Shown here: piece by piece, positions 23,857 through 36,915 of the stretch
How positions within the stretch are numbered: the first letter of the stretch is position 1
How the letters are laid out: each line of letters begins with the position of its first letter
Source: Linnemannia hyalina
Lineage: Eukaryota > Mortierellomycota > Mortierellomycetes > Mortierellales > Mortierellaceae
Length of the DNA stretch: 64,000 nt
Direction: 5' to 3'
Assembly: GCA_019671135.1 (NCBI GenBank)
Contig: JAHRHY010000020.1
Location: 310,001 to 374,000 of the forward strand
Notes under the pieces: generated by a model
What the model saw: the letters and a program-made list of their open reading frames with translations, nothing else
Told to the model about the DNA's origin: nothing
The model's database searches: none
Position numbers and translations under genes: made by a program

Positions 23857-26800
23857 GATCGCGTATCGATCATTTTTTTCATCTTTTTGTTTTCTCTTGT
23901 TTGTTTTTTTTTTTTATATTTTCATTCCGCGTTTGTTGAATAAATCGAGTTGAACTACCTGCATATGGGTACTCTTTCGACAATACACAATCAGATTCGA
24001 GGCCCTGACACAAAAAATATTCCCCGTAACGGGCCGATCAGCCAGCCCCTCGTTTTTTTGGTTGCCACCAACCTTAAAACTAAAAATGAACAAAGGGCAA
24101 ACCGGTGTTGGCTCTCAACCCCTGCCTGCCGCTGTTGAAGATGTTTGGCAGAAAGAGCTTTTTGGGAGGGGAGCGTCTCGACTATCTCGAGACTTTGCAG
24201 GCGAAGGATGGAGGGATGGAGGGAAGGAGAAGTGTATGATGTGGTGGGTACTTTGGTGAGCCCTTGGGGAAGGACTGCTTGGTGTAGATTAGCCAAAAAA
24301 AGGGAGTGTTTCGTAGTAGCAGAATACGTTGTGTTGGCGAGCGAATGGGCCAGGTGTGAAGGGGGAGGGGGAAACGCAACAGTACTGCAGCATACATGAT
24401 GAGAGGATTTGATGCAAGAGGAGAGCGATAAACCCAAATGGGTTGTATGGTCAGAAGTTGGGCGTGAGAGTCTTTTTTTTTTGGGCTATCTGGCCCATGG
24501 CGCTGGTTTCGGTGACTTAATCCCCCCCTAAACTAGCCCTGAAACGGTCCTCTTTTTCATACAACTGCACATTCCTGTGAAACTTACCTTGTAATCCATT
24601 TTTTTTTTCGTTTCGTGAGAAAGAGAGAAGTCCAGCTCATCTTGCTCAGAGCTATCCTTTTTGTCAACTACCTCCATCGGCATCCAAGTCGACACTACGT
24701 CAGAGGGTCGGAGTGTACAATTGAAAGACACAAGCCAAACGCAAAAAAAAGGATGGACGGACGGACGGACTGGACGATCGTTAGGTTGAGCTTTGTGTGT
24801 TCTTTTTTGTTTGAAAAAGAGCACACAAGATAGACGACTACTATAGGCTTATCTGGACAGGGTTTGGGGCTATCATTAGAACAAAACAGCTTGTAGAAAT
24901 AGACATGCTGGGATGGGGGACTAGCTAGTAGTGGATTCTTTTTTATCTGATGGTGATGACGAAGATTCGAGTAAAGCGTTGTGAAGAGTTTGTAGGGTGA
25001 ACACTTTTTTTTTTTTTTTTTTTTTCTACTTCACGCGAGAGGCGTTTTGATAAATAAAAAAAAACCCACAATTACTTTCAACTTTCAAAACTCGACATTC
25101 AGTCCATGACCTTGATACTGCAAAAGGCCATGCAATGCATGCTTAGGGTGTGTGTGTATGTGTTTTTTTTGGGTTTTCGTCATGCGAGGGGTTTTCGCAA
25201 CGAAAAGGCGAAGTCAAGGGAGCAATTGAGCCATGGATACGATGGGAGGGAGGACCTCAAGAAAATATATGGCGCGGATAAACAACACAGAAACCCTCCA
25301 TTAGATCATGGGCCCAACTCTGTCAGCAGTCATGCGAACGTGGTAAGGGGGCTGCCATGGATGAGAGCTGTTTTTTGTGGCCAAAAAAAAAAAAAAAAAA
25401 AAAAAAATAGTCAGAAAAAACGAAGTGTATGAAAGCGGAAGTGGACGAGAGCAGACGGAAAACGTGAGCACAAGCACTGTTTTTCTTGTTTTTTCTTTTT
25501 TTGTGTGTGTGTGTGTGTGTGTGTGGTTGTGAACAACGGCTGCACTCAAATCGGGCTAGACGCGATTATTTTTGTTGCTGTTGTTTGTTGTTGTTGAGAG
25601 GAGCATCGACGGAGAAAGGTTGATGAGAGAGAGAGGGGGGGGGAAGGAGGGGCAAGGTTCCATTTGTCGGTGAACGAAGGATCTTCCGGGAGGGGAGAAG
25701 TCGAGGTAGTGCTAAGAAAGGAAGATAAGCGCGCACACACACACACACACATACTCACATGGAACTGAACTCTATGCGTCCCCGAGGATCAAGCTTTGTT
25801 TTTGAGCAGCCCTCTGTTTTCTTCTTTTGGCATTGGGCGCTAAGAAGGGGTGAGAGAGAACTGAGAACTATGCAGAGCGCCTGCGACCGCAGATGGACGC
25901 AAGACACAAAGACGTAGGTTTATAAAAAGAACGTCGATAGCGCACAGGGGGATGTGGCGTCCAGAGTTTCTGCTGTCGGCTTACGCCCCTGCTGTAAGAG
26001 GCTACGGTGTAGTAATGGAGGTCAGAGAGTTGGCTAGAAGGACCGAGGAAATGTATGCTTGGATGCGTTCCTTTGAAGGAAGAAGAGGTCATTGCGGAGC
26101 AATTGGGGTCAACCCTTGAGTGTGCGGCAGGGTATTAGAGAGGGAGTGCGTTTAGGGTTAAAGGACGGTGGGCGGGTTCGAAAAAAATATAAAAAAAAAA
26201 GGCGGTGTTCACAGCAGAGGGTCGCTCTGTGAGAGAAAACTAAAAATACATTGGGGCCAGGGAACAGGCAGACAAGAGGAACAGGGACGTCTTTGTTCAA
26301 AGAAACGAACCTGCTCGACTTTGGTTTTCGCTATGGGCCTCTTGATCGATGGATGGTTGTCGCTAGAGAGTTGGCGAGAGAGAGGGAAGAAGGGAATGAA
26401 GCAAGGACCAATTGGCTCCTGCACTCTAGTAGATCTATTAAAGAGAGGTGGGCTAGACTGCGTTTAGTCGCGAGGGAAGAGTCGAGTGGTGTCCACCTGG
26501 TCCGACTGTGTGTGTGTGTGTGTGCCTGTCAGTCTGTGGAGTCTGTTGTGTGTAAATGTATGTGTCAAGTGAAGGCTTATTTTTCTATTCTTTCCCCTTC
26601 TCTTCTTCTCTTCTTCGTCTTTTCTTCCTTCTTCCTTCTTCCTTCCTCTTTGTCTTGTTCTCTCATTCCATACTCCTCCCATCATCACCTTACCTTTTAG
26701 ACATCTCTCTCTCTCTTAATATCCTCCTCCTACTCTCATTTACTGTACCACCATCCTTATTATTTACACAACATATTATTACTCTCTCCTCTCTCCCTCC

Positions 26801-26940
26801 TTTCTTTGATACCAATTACCTTCCTTCTTCACTGCAAACCAACGGGAAGGACACATTCATCAACAACCACTCACACTCGTCAACCAGGAAGACAGTTAGC
26901 CAAGACGGCGCCCTACAAGAACAACCCCAAGGGAGCGACC
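23857..26940. other. 3 kb intergenic, simple repeats only
   Basis: PMT2 3' flank, then no supported gene on either strand. Holds a GGAT/GGAGGGAT tract (about 24208-24232), T21 at 25005-25025, A25 at 25383-25407, a GT microsatellite at about 25503-25525 and a CT-rich leader (26580-26800) ahead of the next gene. A non-coding RNA cannot be excluded. Confidence 0.5.
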
Positions 26941-28128
26941 ATGTCCATGAAGCGCTTCTCCTCCCTCCACACCCTCTTCTTCCTAGCCGCCCTCGTCATC
27001 CTCTGGCTCGGCTGGTCCAACATCCGGCTACAAGGTACTTCATCTTAATCATGGTTAACACTCTTCTCCTTTGTTGGTGATGACCTGCCTTTCCTCACAC
27101 TAACGTCTCTTTCCTTTTCTTGATGATGCGTTGAATTAGGATCAAACTACTCGTCAAGGCATCAGGGACTGAGGGACAATGGCATAACGAAGGGCACGAT
27201 CGACGAAAAGTACATCAACCATGGCCCCATCGGATCAGAACATGACCTTCCCCTGGTTTCGGATCGGACCACCTCCCCGCTCGAGACCCTCCGCAAGCCC
27301 TACACCATCGTCACCGCAGCCTCGTCCAACCATTTCTGTGCGCTCGAGTCCTTCCTCTACTCGCTCTCCGAGGTTCTCGACGGCCTCGAACGGACAGAGC
27401 TCCGCCCCACAATCGTCGTTTACAACCTCGGCGGTATGACACCCCAGCAGATGGAACAGATGGAGTGGCTCAAGGATAACCAGTACATGGACGAGTACAA
27501 GGACTTTGATTACTCGGCCTACCCTGATTTCTGGGACATCAAAGTCGCCCGTGGAGAGTATGGCTGGAAGTCAGGCATCATTCAGGAGGTTGCTGACAAG
27601 TACCGTGGACTGATTCTCTGGTTGGATTCCGGCAACATGTTGGCATTGGACTTTTTGAGATACCTCCCCGGTTACCTGGACATGTATGGATTCTGGAGCC
27701 CTCAGAGTTCGGGTACCTTCCAGCAGTACACCCACGCGGGTCTTCCCCAGTTCTATGGCGATTCGGTGGAGAACTATTTGCAAGAGTCCAACTGTAACGG
27801 AGCCGCAGTGGCGTTTGATGCGTCGAACGACAAGATCTACTATGGACTCTTGAAGGAGTGGTTCCGCTGCTCGTCGACCAAGGAGTGTATCGCCCCCACG
27901 GGATCGTCTCGTTCCAACCATCGTCAGGACCAGGCAGCCTTGACCTACCTGGTCAAGAAGATGAACTTTAAGGAGCAGTGTCGCCACTTCCCCGAGCACT
28001 ATGGAGTCACCGTTCATCAGGACAAGGTCTGCAAGGAGAGGATACGTGCCTATAAGATCATGAAGGGTATGGACCAGGAGCTCCAGCCCCTGGATGGCGA
28101 TCTCGAGGAAGAGGAGGAGGATGACTAG
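26941..28128 (+). CDS. Type II membrane glycosyltransferase-like protein (two exons)
   Basis: Exons 26941-27034 and 27140-28128 encode 360 residues. A short cytosolic tail (MSMKRFSS) precedes one hydrophobic anchor (about 9-25), then a luminal domain. TIVTAASSNHFCALESFLYS is a Rossmann-like first strand and helix typical of family-8-like and DUF1647-type fungal proteins. GLILWLDSGNMLALDF has an Asp in a DxD-like position. A Cys-containing C-terminal half and an acidic tail (DLEEEEEDD) follow. Likely acts in the Golgi on glycoproteins; substrate unknown. An in-frame ATG lies upstream at 26806, but the start at 26941 abuts the anchor in the usual way. Confidence 0.8.
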
Positions 28129-29560
28129 ATTATGTCTTTGTCCTTTCATTTCTTTGCATCTCCTTTGTATTTTGCTTTCCTTCACTTTTATTATTGTTTT
28201 TTTATTGTTGTTATTTAGCATCCCTCCCTTTTATTAAAAAAAAGTACGCATAATGGCTATTATTACCCAAGATCAATTGACTGACTGACCAAGGTTGCAA
28301 AAGGGCAGGGCGAGCTGGATTTCATCCTGTAACAAACGTCCATTGCCCGGGTGAACCTCATATTTTGTCCACATGGCTTGTTCTCCCCTTTTTTTTTTGT
28401 GTTTCGTCACCACAATGAGAGTGAATGACTTTATTGCAATACCAGGGACCAGGGGGGAAGGGGGGGCATTTGCGTTTGCCTCGAGCTGAGTTGCAGGACG
28501 ATTTGTCTTGCTGGGATATTGTAATCCATACAGTCCTGGAATCCACACCATAATGTGATACTTGCTAAAGAATGAACATGTCTCAGGGAGAGAAAAGAAC
28601 CTGAACAGCTGAGTTTCTCTTCTTTTCTTCCTTCCACCAGCCAAGCTCCGAGGGGCCCGAGAGAGAATGTTATTTTTGGTAGTGCATGGGTGGTTGGACA
28701 GTCAGATAAAAAATGGATGGGGGAATGTGGTATGACAAAACGAGCAGAAATGGTGGGGAGCAGGGAGGTGCACTGCCCAATGCAAGGACAAAAGGGAGAG
28801 TAAGGTGGCGGTGTCTTCTTCTTGCTAGTGGGCTAGGTTAGGATTCCTATGCCTATTCTGGGAAGGAAGAAAGGTACATGGCGACTAGCAGACAGAGTCT
28901 TTGGAAAAGTTGTTCGTTTTTGGTTTGCTTGGTAAAAAGGTCGATTGCCGTTGGACTAATAGGCCAGTTGGTGCAGGTAGATCGGTGTGATAAAGAGAGG
29001 CATGTTCACTAGCGCAATCGTATCCCAGCCAGACATGTTCACTTGTGCACTTTAATAAGGAGACTCGCACACGCCCATACGAGCAAAAGATGTTTCGTCC
29101 CCTTAGACCTTGTCTCGTTGTTGCTTACTCTTCTGCCCTTTGTCCTTTGTCTGTGTGGCCTGATCTACCCTTGCCTCTCTGTCTGTCGAAAAAGGAGAGA
29201 TAACGAGAAGAGGTGCGTGGTCAGGGACAGAAAAGTTGGTCATTCAACAACGCCCACTTGCAACCTGAAAAATAAAATAAAGGGGTTCCTTTGAAGAGAC
29301 AGACACACACATAGGCGTCCTTCTGACTTCTGACAAAGTCATGGCACGTTGACTCTTCTGCTGTCTCTTTTAAAAGAACGAAGCAGGAGGAGACAGAATG
29401 TCAGTCTCTTCTCCACCTTTCCTTCTTTTCGCCACTTCATCCACTTCCTTTCACCTTTGTTTTCAACCCTTTTTGTACTTTCTACAATTCGGCATTAGCA
29501 GCATCGCCTCGCAGAGATAACCCATCAAAAGACACAAACCAGGAGCAACACCCCTTCTCC
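28129..29560. other. Intergenic, no gene seen
   Basis: T-rich 3' flank, then 1.2 kb lacking convincing coding frames. The last 160 nt are CT-rich promoter-like sequence before the phosphatidylserine decarboxylase start. Confidence 0.45.
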
Positions 29561-32217
29561 ATGTCACAGCCACTTGCAACGCCACAGTCCCAGGGTAAAT
29601 CAATCGTCCACTGGAACAACAGAAGGCATTCAAAATTGGGGTTGTTCACCTATTCCCACCTTTTCCCTCCAATTGACTTGTTCTTGTTCCTGAAACTGTC
29701 TGTAATATTCACATTCCGATCCTATTCTCTACTCTCTGCATAGGCACAAAGCCCGTAGGACTAGAGGAACTAGACGACATAGAACAAGTGGTCCAAGGCT
29801 TCGACATCCAGGACTTACAATCACCCTCCTCACCCTCTTCACCGACTTCTGGACAGCAGCAACAGCAATGGCGCTACTTTGCAGTACGAGAGGGTCTGCA
29901 GGGTATCAAACGGATCATCGGGACTAGGTTGGCAGGCGGGAAGGAGATCCTTGTTACCAGGAGTCGTTCTACAACCTCGGTCGCGTCTGTGACGATCGCT
30001 GCAGCGACTGATGAGTCCGAGGCGGTTGTTGCGGTTGTAGGATCTATGACGAGAGAGCATGTGCATTTCGAGGAGGAGGTGTTAAGTGATGTGGAGGAGG
30101 TTTTTAGCGACGCGGATGAGGATGTGGATACGGATGTGGATGGGGAGGGTGTAGTATCACCTCCAAGTTCTCCACAGCTATCCCCAACTCTGGAAGCGGG
30201 GGAGGAAAGGAGGAAAGGGAAGAAGAAGGTGTATCCGGGGACGATTAATGCGCGGTTTGTGAAGCGGCAGTCTGCGAAGCAGAGTTTGAGGGGGTTGGAG
30301 CATGCGCTTATGGCTAGTATTGCGAAGACTGGTCCTAAGCAGGAGACTGGTCGATTGTGTAAGTATCTTTTGTTTTTGTTTTAGTTTGTTTCTTGGTTAG
30401 GCGTAATGGTACTCCTTGTCCAGGCTGTTTGTTTAGAAAGAAGAATGGCAGGAGATGGCAGACAGCAAAGAAAAAGAGCGAAGCAAAATTAGGGGTTGCT
30501 TTGAAAACATGATCATGAATGACTCTTTTCTTTGAACATGTCGCTCAAATGGCTTACATTTTGCTCCTTTCTTCTCTTTCTGTTTATTTGTCCCTGTGCG
30601 CCCACCATGTGCTCTTTTCACGAATGTGGAATGGACGAATGAATGAAAATAGTCGATGGAGGGATATTGACGAGTGCGAACCAGAAGAAATGGTATCACA
30701 CTGCCTTACCCGTCAACTGGATCCAGAAGCTATCGAGCGAGTACCATTTCGGCAACTATGTCATCACCGATCGCGAGGTAATGTCCCCAACTCTTATTTC
30801 CTGTGCCCTCAGAGGAATGAACATGCGACGAGCGTAGGTTGAAAAAAGACCTAACATGTGTTGCAATGGTACGTCTAATTAGACGGGGACGAAGGTGTGG
30901 GAAGATATGCCGATCTATGCAAGGATTGGGATGCATCTTCTGTTCGCCGGCATGTTTGACCGCAAAGGTAAGTAATTCCGTCCTCGACTTCAGTCTCCTT
31001 CTTCACGTCCATGTGTCCTTCTCAGCCCGTAATCCACCTCTCCTTCTAAATCATTATCTCCTTTATTATTCCCCCTTTGAACCATGACACCAATAGTGGC
31101 AAAGACACACAGGATCCAGCACCTGTTCTCGGTCGAGTCTGTGAACCAAGGCCGCAACTTTGATGCACCCGAATCTGTCGCTCAGATCCCGCATTTCATC
31201 AAGACCTACAAGCTGAACCTATCCGAGTTGTTGGAACCCGATCTGTCCAAGTACTCCTCTTTTAATCAGTTCTTCTACCGCAAACTAAGGCCCGATGCGC
31301 GGCCTATTCATCAAAAGGCCAATCCTGTAAGTTATCTTCCTAACGTTGTTGTCTTCCCAGTTGCATGTTTCTCCATCCGTTTTCTGTGTCCTGACAGTCT
31401 TTTTCTCTATTTTTCCCTATGCTTCCATCATAAACAAACAAGAACATAATTGTATCAAGTGCAGATTGCCGCCTCTGTGTATTCGAATCCATCCACGCCG
31501 CGACAAAAGTCTGGGTAAAAGGAAAATCCTTCTCTCTCGAAAACCTCCTCCGCAACCCCGTTCTCGCCTCTCAATTCGAAGGCGGGTCCATCGCACTCTT
31601 CCGACTCGCCCCACAAGACTATCATCGGTTCCATTCTCCGGTGAAGGGTATTGTGATAGAGGAGGCGGTGAAGATTGGAGGGGGGTATGCTACAGTGAAC
31701 CCGATGGCTGTAAATAATGTGGATGTGGATGTTTTTACGGAGAATGTTAGGAAGGTTACTGTTATTGGGTTGGATCCTGTTGTTCATGGGGAGGGTGGTG
31801 CTAATGAAGGCGGCGGTGTGGGTGAGGAAGTGGTGGAGAGGTGTGTGTTTGTCTCGATCGGAGCTCTTCTCGGTAGGTTTTTTTTTCTTACACTCCATTT
31901 TATCCTTGTCGTCTTTTTCTCTTCCCGACAGACCCCCGCTCTGACTCTATTCATGCACACTAACCCTCCCCTTTATTACAAAACTAGTGGGATCGATTGA
32001 ACTAACAGGAGCAAAGGACGCAGGGACCCGTCTAGAAAAGGGCGACGAGCTAGGATATTTCGCCTACGGAGGGTCTACATGCATCCTCTTGTTCCAGCCA
32101 GGATCTGTCCGGTTTGATGAGGATTTGGTGGCGACCTCGCTGAAGGGGTTGGAGACGCTTGTTAAGATGGGGGAGCGGATTGGGGAAAGGGCAGGACCTG
32201 TCGCTCCTCCTTCGTAG
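29561..32217 (+). CDS. PSD: Phosphatidylserine decarboxylase proenzyme (seven exons)
   Basis: Exons 29561-29594, 29744-30358, 30653-30777, 30883-30967, 31097-31326, 31443-31872 and 31988-32217 give 582 residues. Converts phosphatidylserine to phosphatidylethanolamine. Self-cleavage at Gly-Ser in the YGGST motif (about 534-537) makes a small alpha subunit with an N-terminal pyruvoyl group. Visible catalytic elements are Asp371 (SSADCR), His424/His427 (DYHRFHSP) and the GGST site. The first 210 residues are acidic and low-complexity (VEEVFSDADEDVDTDVDGEG) with no mitochondrial presequence, hydrophobic anchor or obvious C2 domain. GGST and FNQFFYRKL point to the PSD2-like (endomembrane) class rather than mitochondrial PSD1. 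Intron phases all agree. Confidence 0.93.
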
Positions 32218-33352
32218 GATGGCATATAATGAATAATGGAGGAGGGACGGTGAGGCCCGAATTGGATACGGTTCTTTGTTTACGTAGAGTGAAATAATAA
32301 CCTCAGTTTGACCATGTGGCGCGCGTGTATGTCTTGGATGTGTTCGGATACGCTGTGAATGGTACATGGTGATATGTCGTAATGGGGCTGAATTGACTGC
32401 TTGCTTGGTGGCAGTGGAGAGTGGCTCCACGTTTATTTTCGTAATGAGGTACCCTGTCCTATTTGCGTCGTAGACATGTATACACACTGTATACAAAGAA
32501 GCAGACAAAGACATGGAAACAATGATTGCAAACAATGAGGGAGCACAAAGAGAAAAGAAAGAAGTGTTCTCAATCGATGGATAATCGGATTAGAGCAACA
32601 TAGTCTACAAGAAGAAAGAGGTGGGATGACGACGATTGTTGACCCCATGGAGAGAAGGCAATACAGCAATGACTGAAAGAAGAAATCCCGCCGTGTGTGT
32701 TTATCATCCTGTCCGTCCGAGGGTGACAGGAGACATATGTCCGAGTGGACGTGCATTCGAAGCGCATGTTGTCCCATGCCCATGCATATTTCAGTTCTTT
32801 CCTCTCTTCCCACCTGCCTGTTTCTTCCTTTTTACTTTCCTCGTTTGTTCATCTTCTCATTCTGCTCTCTTCTCTTCTCTCTCCTCTCTCTCCTCTCTCT
32901 CCTTTACTCTCACACTCCCCTAATACTTTTTTACCCTTGACTCCTTACTGCCAACAACCAACGAACCCTCTTTTTTGTTTCTTTTTATCTTCGCACTCAC
33001 TTTTCACGCACCCACCCTCACTGGTTTACTCTCCACGCGCTCCTATTTTTTTATTCACTCTCACTCGCGCACCTTGTGCTCAACATCCTTTCCTCTGCAT
33101 CATCTTTGTTTTCTTCACTTTCTCTCATTCATTCAACACATATACCCCGAAGGATTTACTCTCCTCATTCTTCTTTTGTTGATCAACTTCACTCACTTTT
33201 CTATTTTTGACACCTGTACACTCCAAACCCCTGTTTTTCATTTTTTTTTTTTTTTTTTTTTTTTTTTGGACGCGACCTCGACACGTCCAGTTTCACACTT
33301 CTTTTTTTTTCTTTCTTTTCTTACGTACTCCCTCACGACAACGACAACCACC
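32218..33352. promoter_or_regulatory. CT-rich upstream region of the double-PH gene
   Basis: From about 32800 the + strand is an almost unbroken pyrimidine-rich leader (CTCTCTCCT runs), ending with a run of 27 T at 33241-33267 some 85 nt before the start codon. No supported coding sequence. Confidence 0.5.
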
Positions 33353-36300
33353 ATGACAGTAACACTCACAGCAAACAGCACCACATCTCAGGTACGACAA
33401 CGCTGTCTTCTTCTTTATTCACAAAGAAAAACGTACAATAGCACTTCGTCTTTTCTCAGCTAAAGGAAGATAAGAGGGAAGAGCGTATGTGCTTAGTGTT
33501 CTATCTTTACCTTTGCCCGGCCGTCTGTTGGCTGGCTAGCTGGTTGCCTTGACACACTTCGCCTTTTCACTGCTTTTCCCTTTCTCATACACTCATTCGC
33601 TTCAGCCCTCCTCTCCACAGTTTGTTCCTTGATTTCCTTTCTTTTTATTTTCTCCGCTCGACCCAATTTCCCTTTTGTCTATCTCTCTCTGGTCGTCCAA
33701 CGGTCATTCATTCATGCCCCTCTCTTAATCACACGAAAGGGAAGAGGACACAAGGGAGGGAGTGTCAGTCCCTATCTCCCTAGTTCCTCTCCCGCACAAA
33801 CCCATGCTGTTTTTCTTCCCTTTCCTGACCCCCTCTTTTAACAATTTCCCGCATTATCATCAACAACGAAGGGCAACCACCACCACAACACAACATAACA
33901 ATTGTATGTTTACCTCTCTGTCTTCCCTCTCATATTTTTTTTTTTTGCATGAATTTTTTCAACTAATAGAACCACCTGTCGGCACTCCCACGGGTCACAG
34001 AAGAGATCTTGAACGAGCAGGATGAAGACAGCAATAACATTATCATCAACAATAATGGACCTAAGATCTCATTCCAGGATCCTACTGCTTCAGAACAGTA
34101 CGACCCATATTATGACTCTGACGCTGAGGCTGCTCCCTTTGGATGGGGGTCTGCTGCAGGAGCGGGAGTCTCGAAGGACACGTTGCAGGAGGGGCAGGTT
34201 ATTAAGGCCGGCTACCTTATGAAGAAGGGCGAGCGCATTAAGGTAATTTGGGTCTGTGTTGAAATGATGAAGGTGTTAGCGGTTAGAGGATGGATGGCAT
34301 GACACACATTTGTACTCGCTGTTGTTGTTTTTTTCTTTGTTGTTTGTTTAAAAAAAAAAGGACAGTGGGTGTCACAATACGAAATTGGAGTAGGGGACCA
34401 GAATTTGTCCGAGGGGCATTAATGATCCACTTCTGAGCTTACTTTTGGCATGTGGGGGAGACAAAAGGGACTACGTGTAAAGAGAGGGATGAGTGGAGAG
34501 AGAGAGAGTGGGCTGTCTTCGAACCATGCAAAAGGCCACAGGGTTAACCCATTGGCTCAGAATGGGTTGGGGTGAACACAAAACTGACAAGAAAAAAAAA
34601 AGGTCAGAGAGGCAAGCGAGTAATGGTCATTGGTTCGGGGAAAACATACTTTAGCAGAGCAAAATGCATTGACGAACAAAAAAACGTGCTAACTGTAATG
34701 GTCTTCGCTATGGTGGATTTTTGTTACTTAGATCTGGAAGAAGCGCTGGTTCGTTCTCCGGACATCCAAATTCGCGTACTACAAAGACGACAAGGTAACA
34801 TATAATACTACCACTGACAAACACATGTCTGATAGCAATGAGCAGAGAATTAACAGCATACTTTGTTCATTCTTGTAGGAGTACGAGTTACTGAGGATTC
34901 TGGATGTGCGTGATGTGCATAGAGCGGCAGAGGTACCGGTGAAACACAAGTCGGCCGTGTTTGTGATCCTCACACCCAGGAGGACATTCACCGTCCAGGC
35001 GAAATCTGTCGCAGAGATGCAGGAATGGCTCCAGGCGATCAACCAGGCCAAAGTCCAGTCGGATTTCATGGCGTCTACCTCGGACCTGGAATCGTTGGCG
35101 GGATCGACATTGCAACTTGGGTTGGGGTTCTCGTTGCCACCTACTTCTCCGACCACTCCTCGGCAGCTACCGGTAGCACCTGCACAGACTTCTTCGTTAC
35201 AGCAGTCGGCGGCAACGCAACATAAGGCGATGGCCAAGCAGAGTATTGCGGATGTTATCCTTGCGAGGCGACAGCCGCCTAATACGCAGCTCTCGTTGAC
35301 GGATCAGGAGCTGCATGATAAGCGGGAGGCGTCTTCGACGCGCAACAAGGGCAAGAATGTTGTGCGACCCCTGTCGGTGGCGATTGCGGCTGGTGATTCT
35401 GCAGTGGGGTCAGCGCCACATACGGGTGCCAGTATCTTGGACCGCCCTGCACCTCATAGAGCAGGATCTCGACGTGCTGCTGGTGAGGGGCTGTCGTTGA
35501 TTACGACAGGAACACAGGCGATTCAGATTGCGACTCCTTCGTCACCAAGGATGGAGCATGTTCATGCCCACGATCCAGCATTAGGCTCCTTCTCGTCTGG
35601 ACAGTCGTATACCGGTGCTGGAGGACCAATCTTGTCAGCAGGGCCAATGACACCGTCGTCGCCGGGGTACAACTCTGGAGGCGAGCTCTTCTGGAACACA
35701 GGGTATGACCAGGGATTCTCGTCTGGTGATGAGGAATGTGCAGATGAGGAGGAGGATTCGTCGGTAGTCGTGGAGGCTGGTCGTGTTGCTACCGAAGCGA
35801 ATGCCCCGGGGTCGGGTATTGTTACGGGCGAGCAGTTGGAGAGTAAGGTGGTACGGACTGGCAATTTGCTCAAGTTTGGCAACAAGTACAAGGTACGTCG
35901 TCATTTTTATCGTCGAGGGGACGGAATCTGTTCATAGGCGATTAATTAGAGTGAGACTGAAAAGGGGCCATTGACTGATCGAAATGACATTTTTGGATTT
36001 ATTGATCGCATTTTTTCAGACGTGGCGGAAACGGTGGTTTGTCTTGCGCGGTGATAAACTGACCTACTACAAGAACCACAAGGTAACAAACGGCTACACA
36101 CGTTTCACACTCTTTTTGAGCAACAATGAACCAAACAAGAAAATGCTAACTTAAGTTTGTTACCGTCTTGTAATCGATCGTAGGAGTACCAACCACATGG
36201 AATAATACCGCTTACGACAATCATCGACTGCCTACAGACCGACCCAGTCTCAAAATCAAAACAGTACTGCCTCCGGATCGTCACCGCCAAACGATCCTTT

Positions 36301-36831
36301 GTCTGCTGTGCACCCGACGAGGATACCCTCCTACAGTGGCTCGATGCCCTTCATGTCGAGTGTGATCGTGTTGCTTTGGAGGCACGTCAGGAAGTAGCGT
36401 CTGAACAGGCTGTTGGCACAACTGCTGGTACTGGCGCAGGAACAGATGTAGGACTGACCAAAGTTGAGAGTGTGGAGGAGAGTGAGAGCCCTACGAAGCC
36501 CATGGGAAGAACTGCACGGATACGAATGAGCTTCCACAGCACCCTACCCCGCGCTCGATCCATCTCCCGGTCAAGGTCGAAATCTGGAGATGGTTCTGTT
36601 ACTGGCGCAGGAGGGTTGTTGTTGCCCCCTTCGGCGCCGCTTCCGGGGCAGGGAAATGTTCCGGGAGTGGTGCTGGTGCATAATGCGTCGCCGACGATGA
36701 CGACGACTACGAGTCAGATCCGGAAGGTGATGAGTTTGGACAGCGGTGTGGGGCCGGGTGGTAGGCATGTGGGAGGTGGGGATGGGCTCCAGGTGCAGAG
36801 TGTCCCGGCCGCTATTGAGCCCGTCGCGTAG
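33353..36831 (+). CDS. Tandem PH-domain protein (six exons)
   Basis: Exons 33353-33391, 33970-34242, 34732-34794, 34879-35892, 36020-36082 and 36184-36831 encode 699 residues. PH1 lies at about 85-180 (VIKAGYLMKKGERIKIWKKR, WFVLRTSKFAYYKDDKEYEL, MQEWLQAINQAK). PH2 lies at about 447-545 (VRTGNLLKFGNKYKTWRKRW, FVLRGDKLTYYKNHKEYQ, LLQWLDALHVECD). A 265-residue Ser/Pro/Gly-rich linker joins them and a basic/Ser-rich tail follows. Both domains have a 63-nt phase-0 exon over the same strands, evidence of internal duplication. PH domains of this type bind phosphoinositides, so membrane recruitment is likely. The K-x-n-K/R-x-R basic loop is present in both. Overall resembles TAPP/Opy1-like proteins; exact orthology unknown. 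Ends 84 nt from the convergent Sel1 gene. Confidence 0.9.
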
Positions 36832-36915
36832 ATACTTGTCATAAACGTAAAGGTTGTGGTGAAATAATCATGACCTATCTAAATACTAGTTGGCCATGTC
36901 GTTGCGTCGCCAGCA

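Noticed and set aside
24000..26940. Short frames in the PMT2-GT gap considered as genes
   Set aside because: None has a domain, good start context or splice partners; composition is low-complexity.
32636..33463. Ser/Leu/Phe-rich frames on + before the double-PH gene
   Set aside because: Pyrimidine-rich leader; the real first exon is the 39-nt coding part at 33353-33391.
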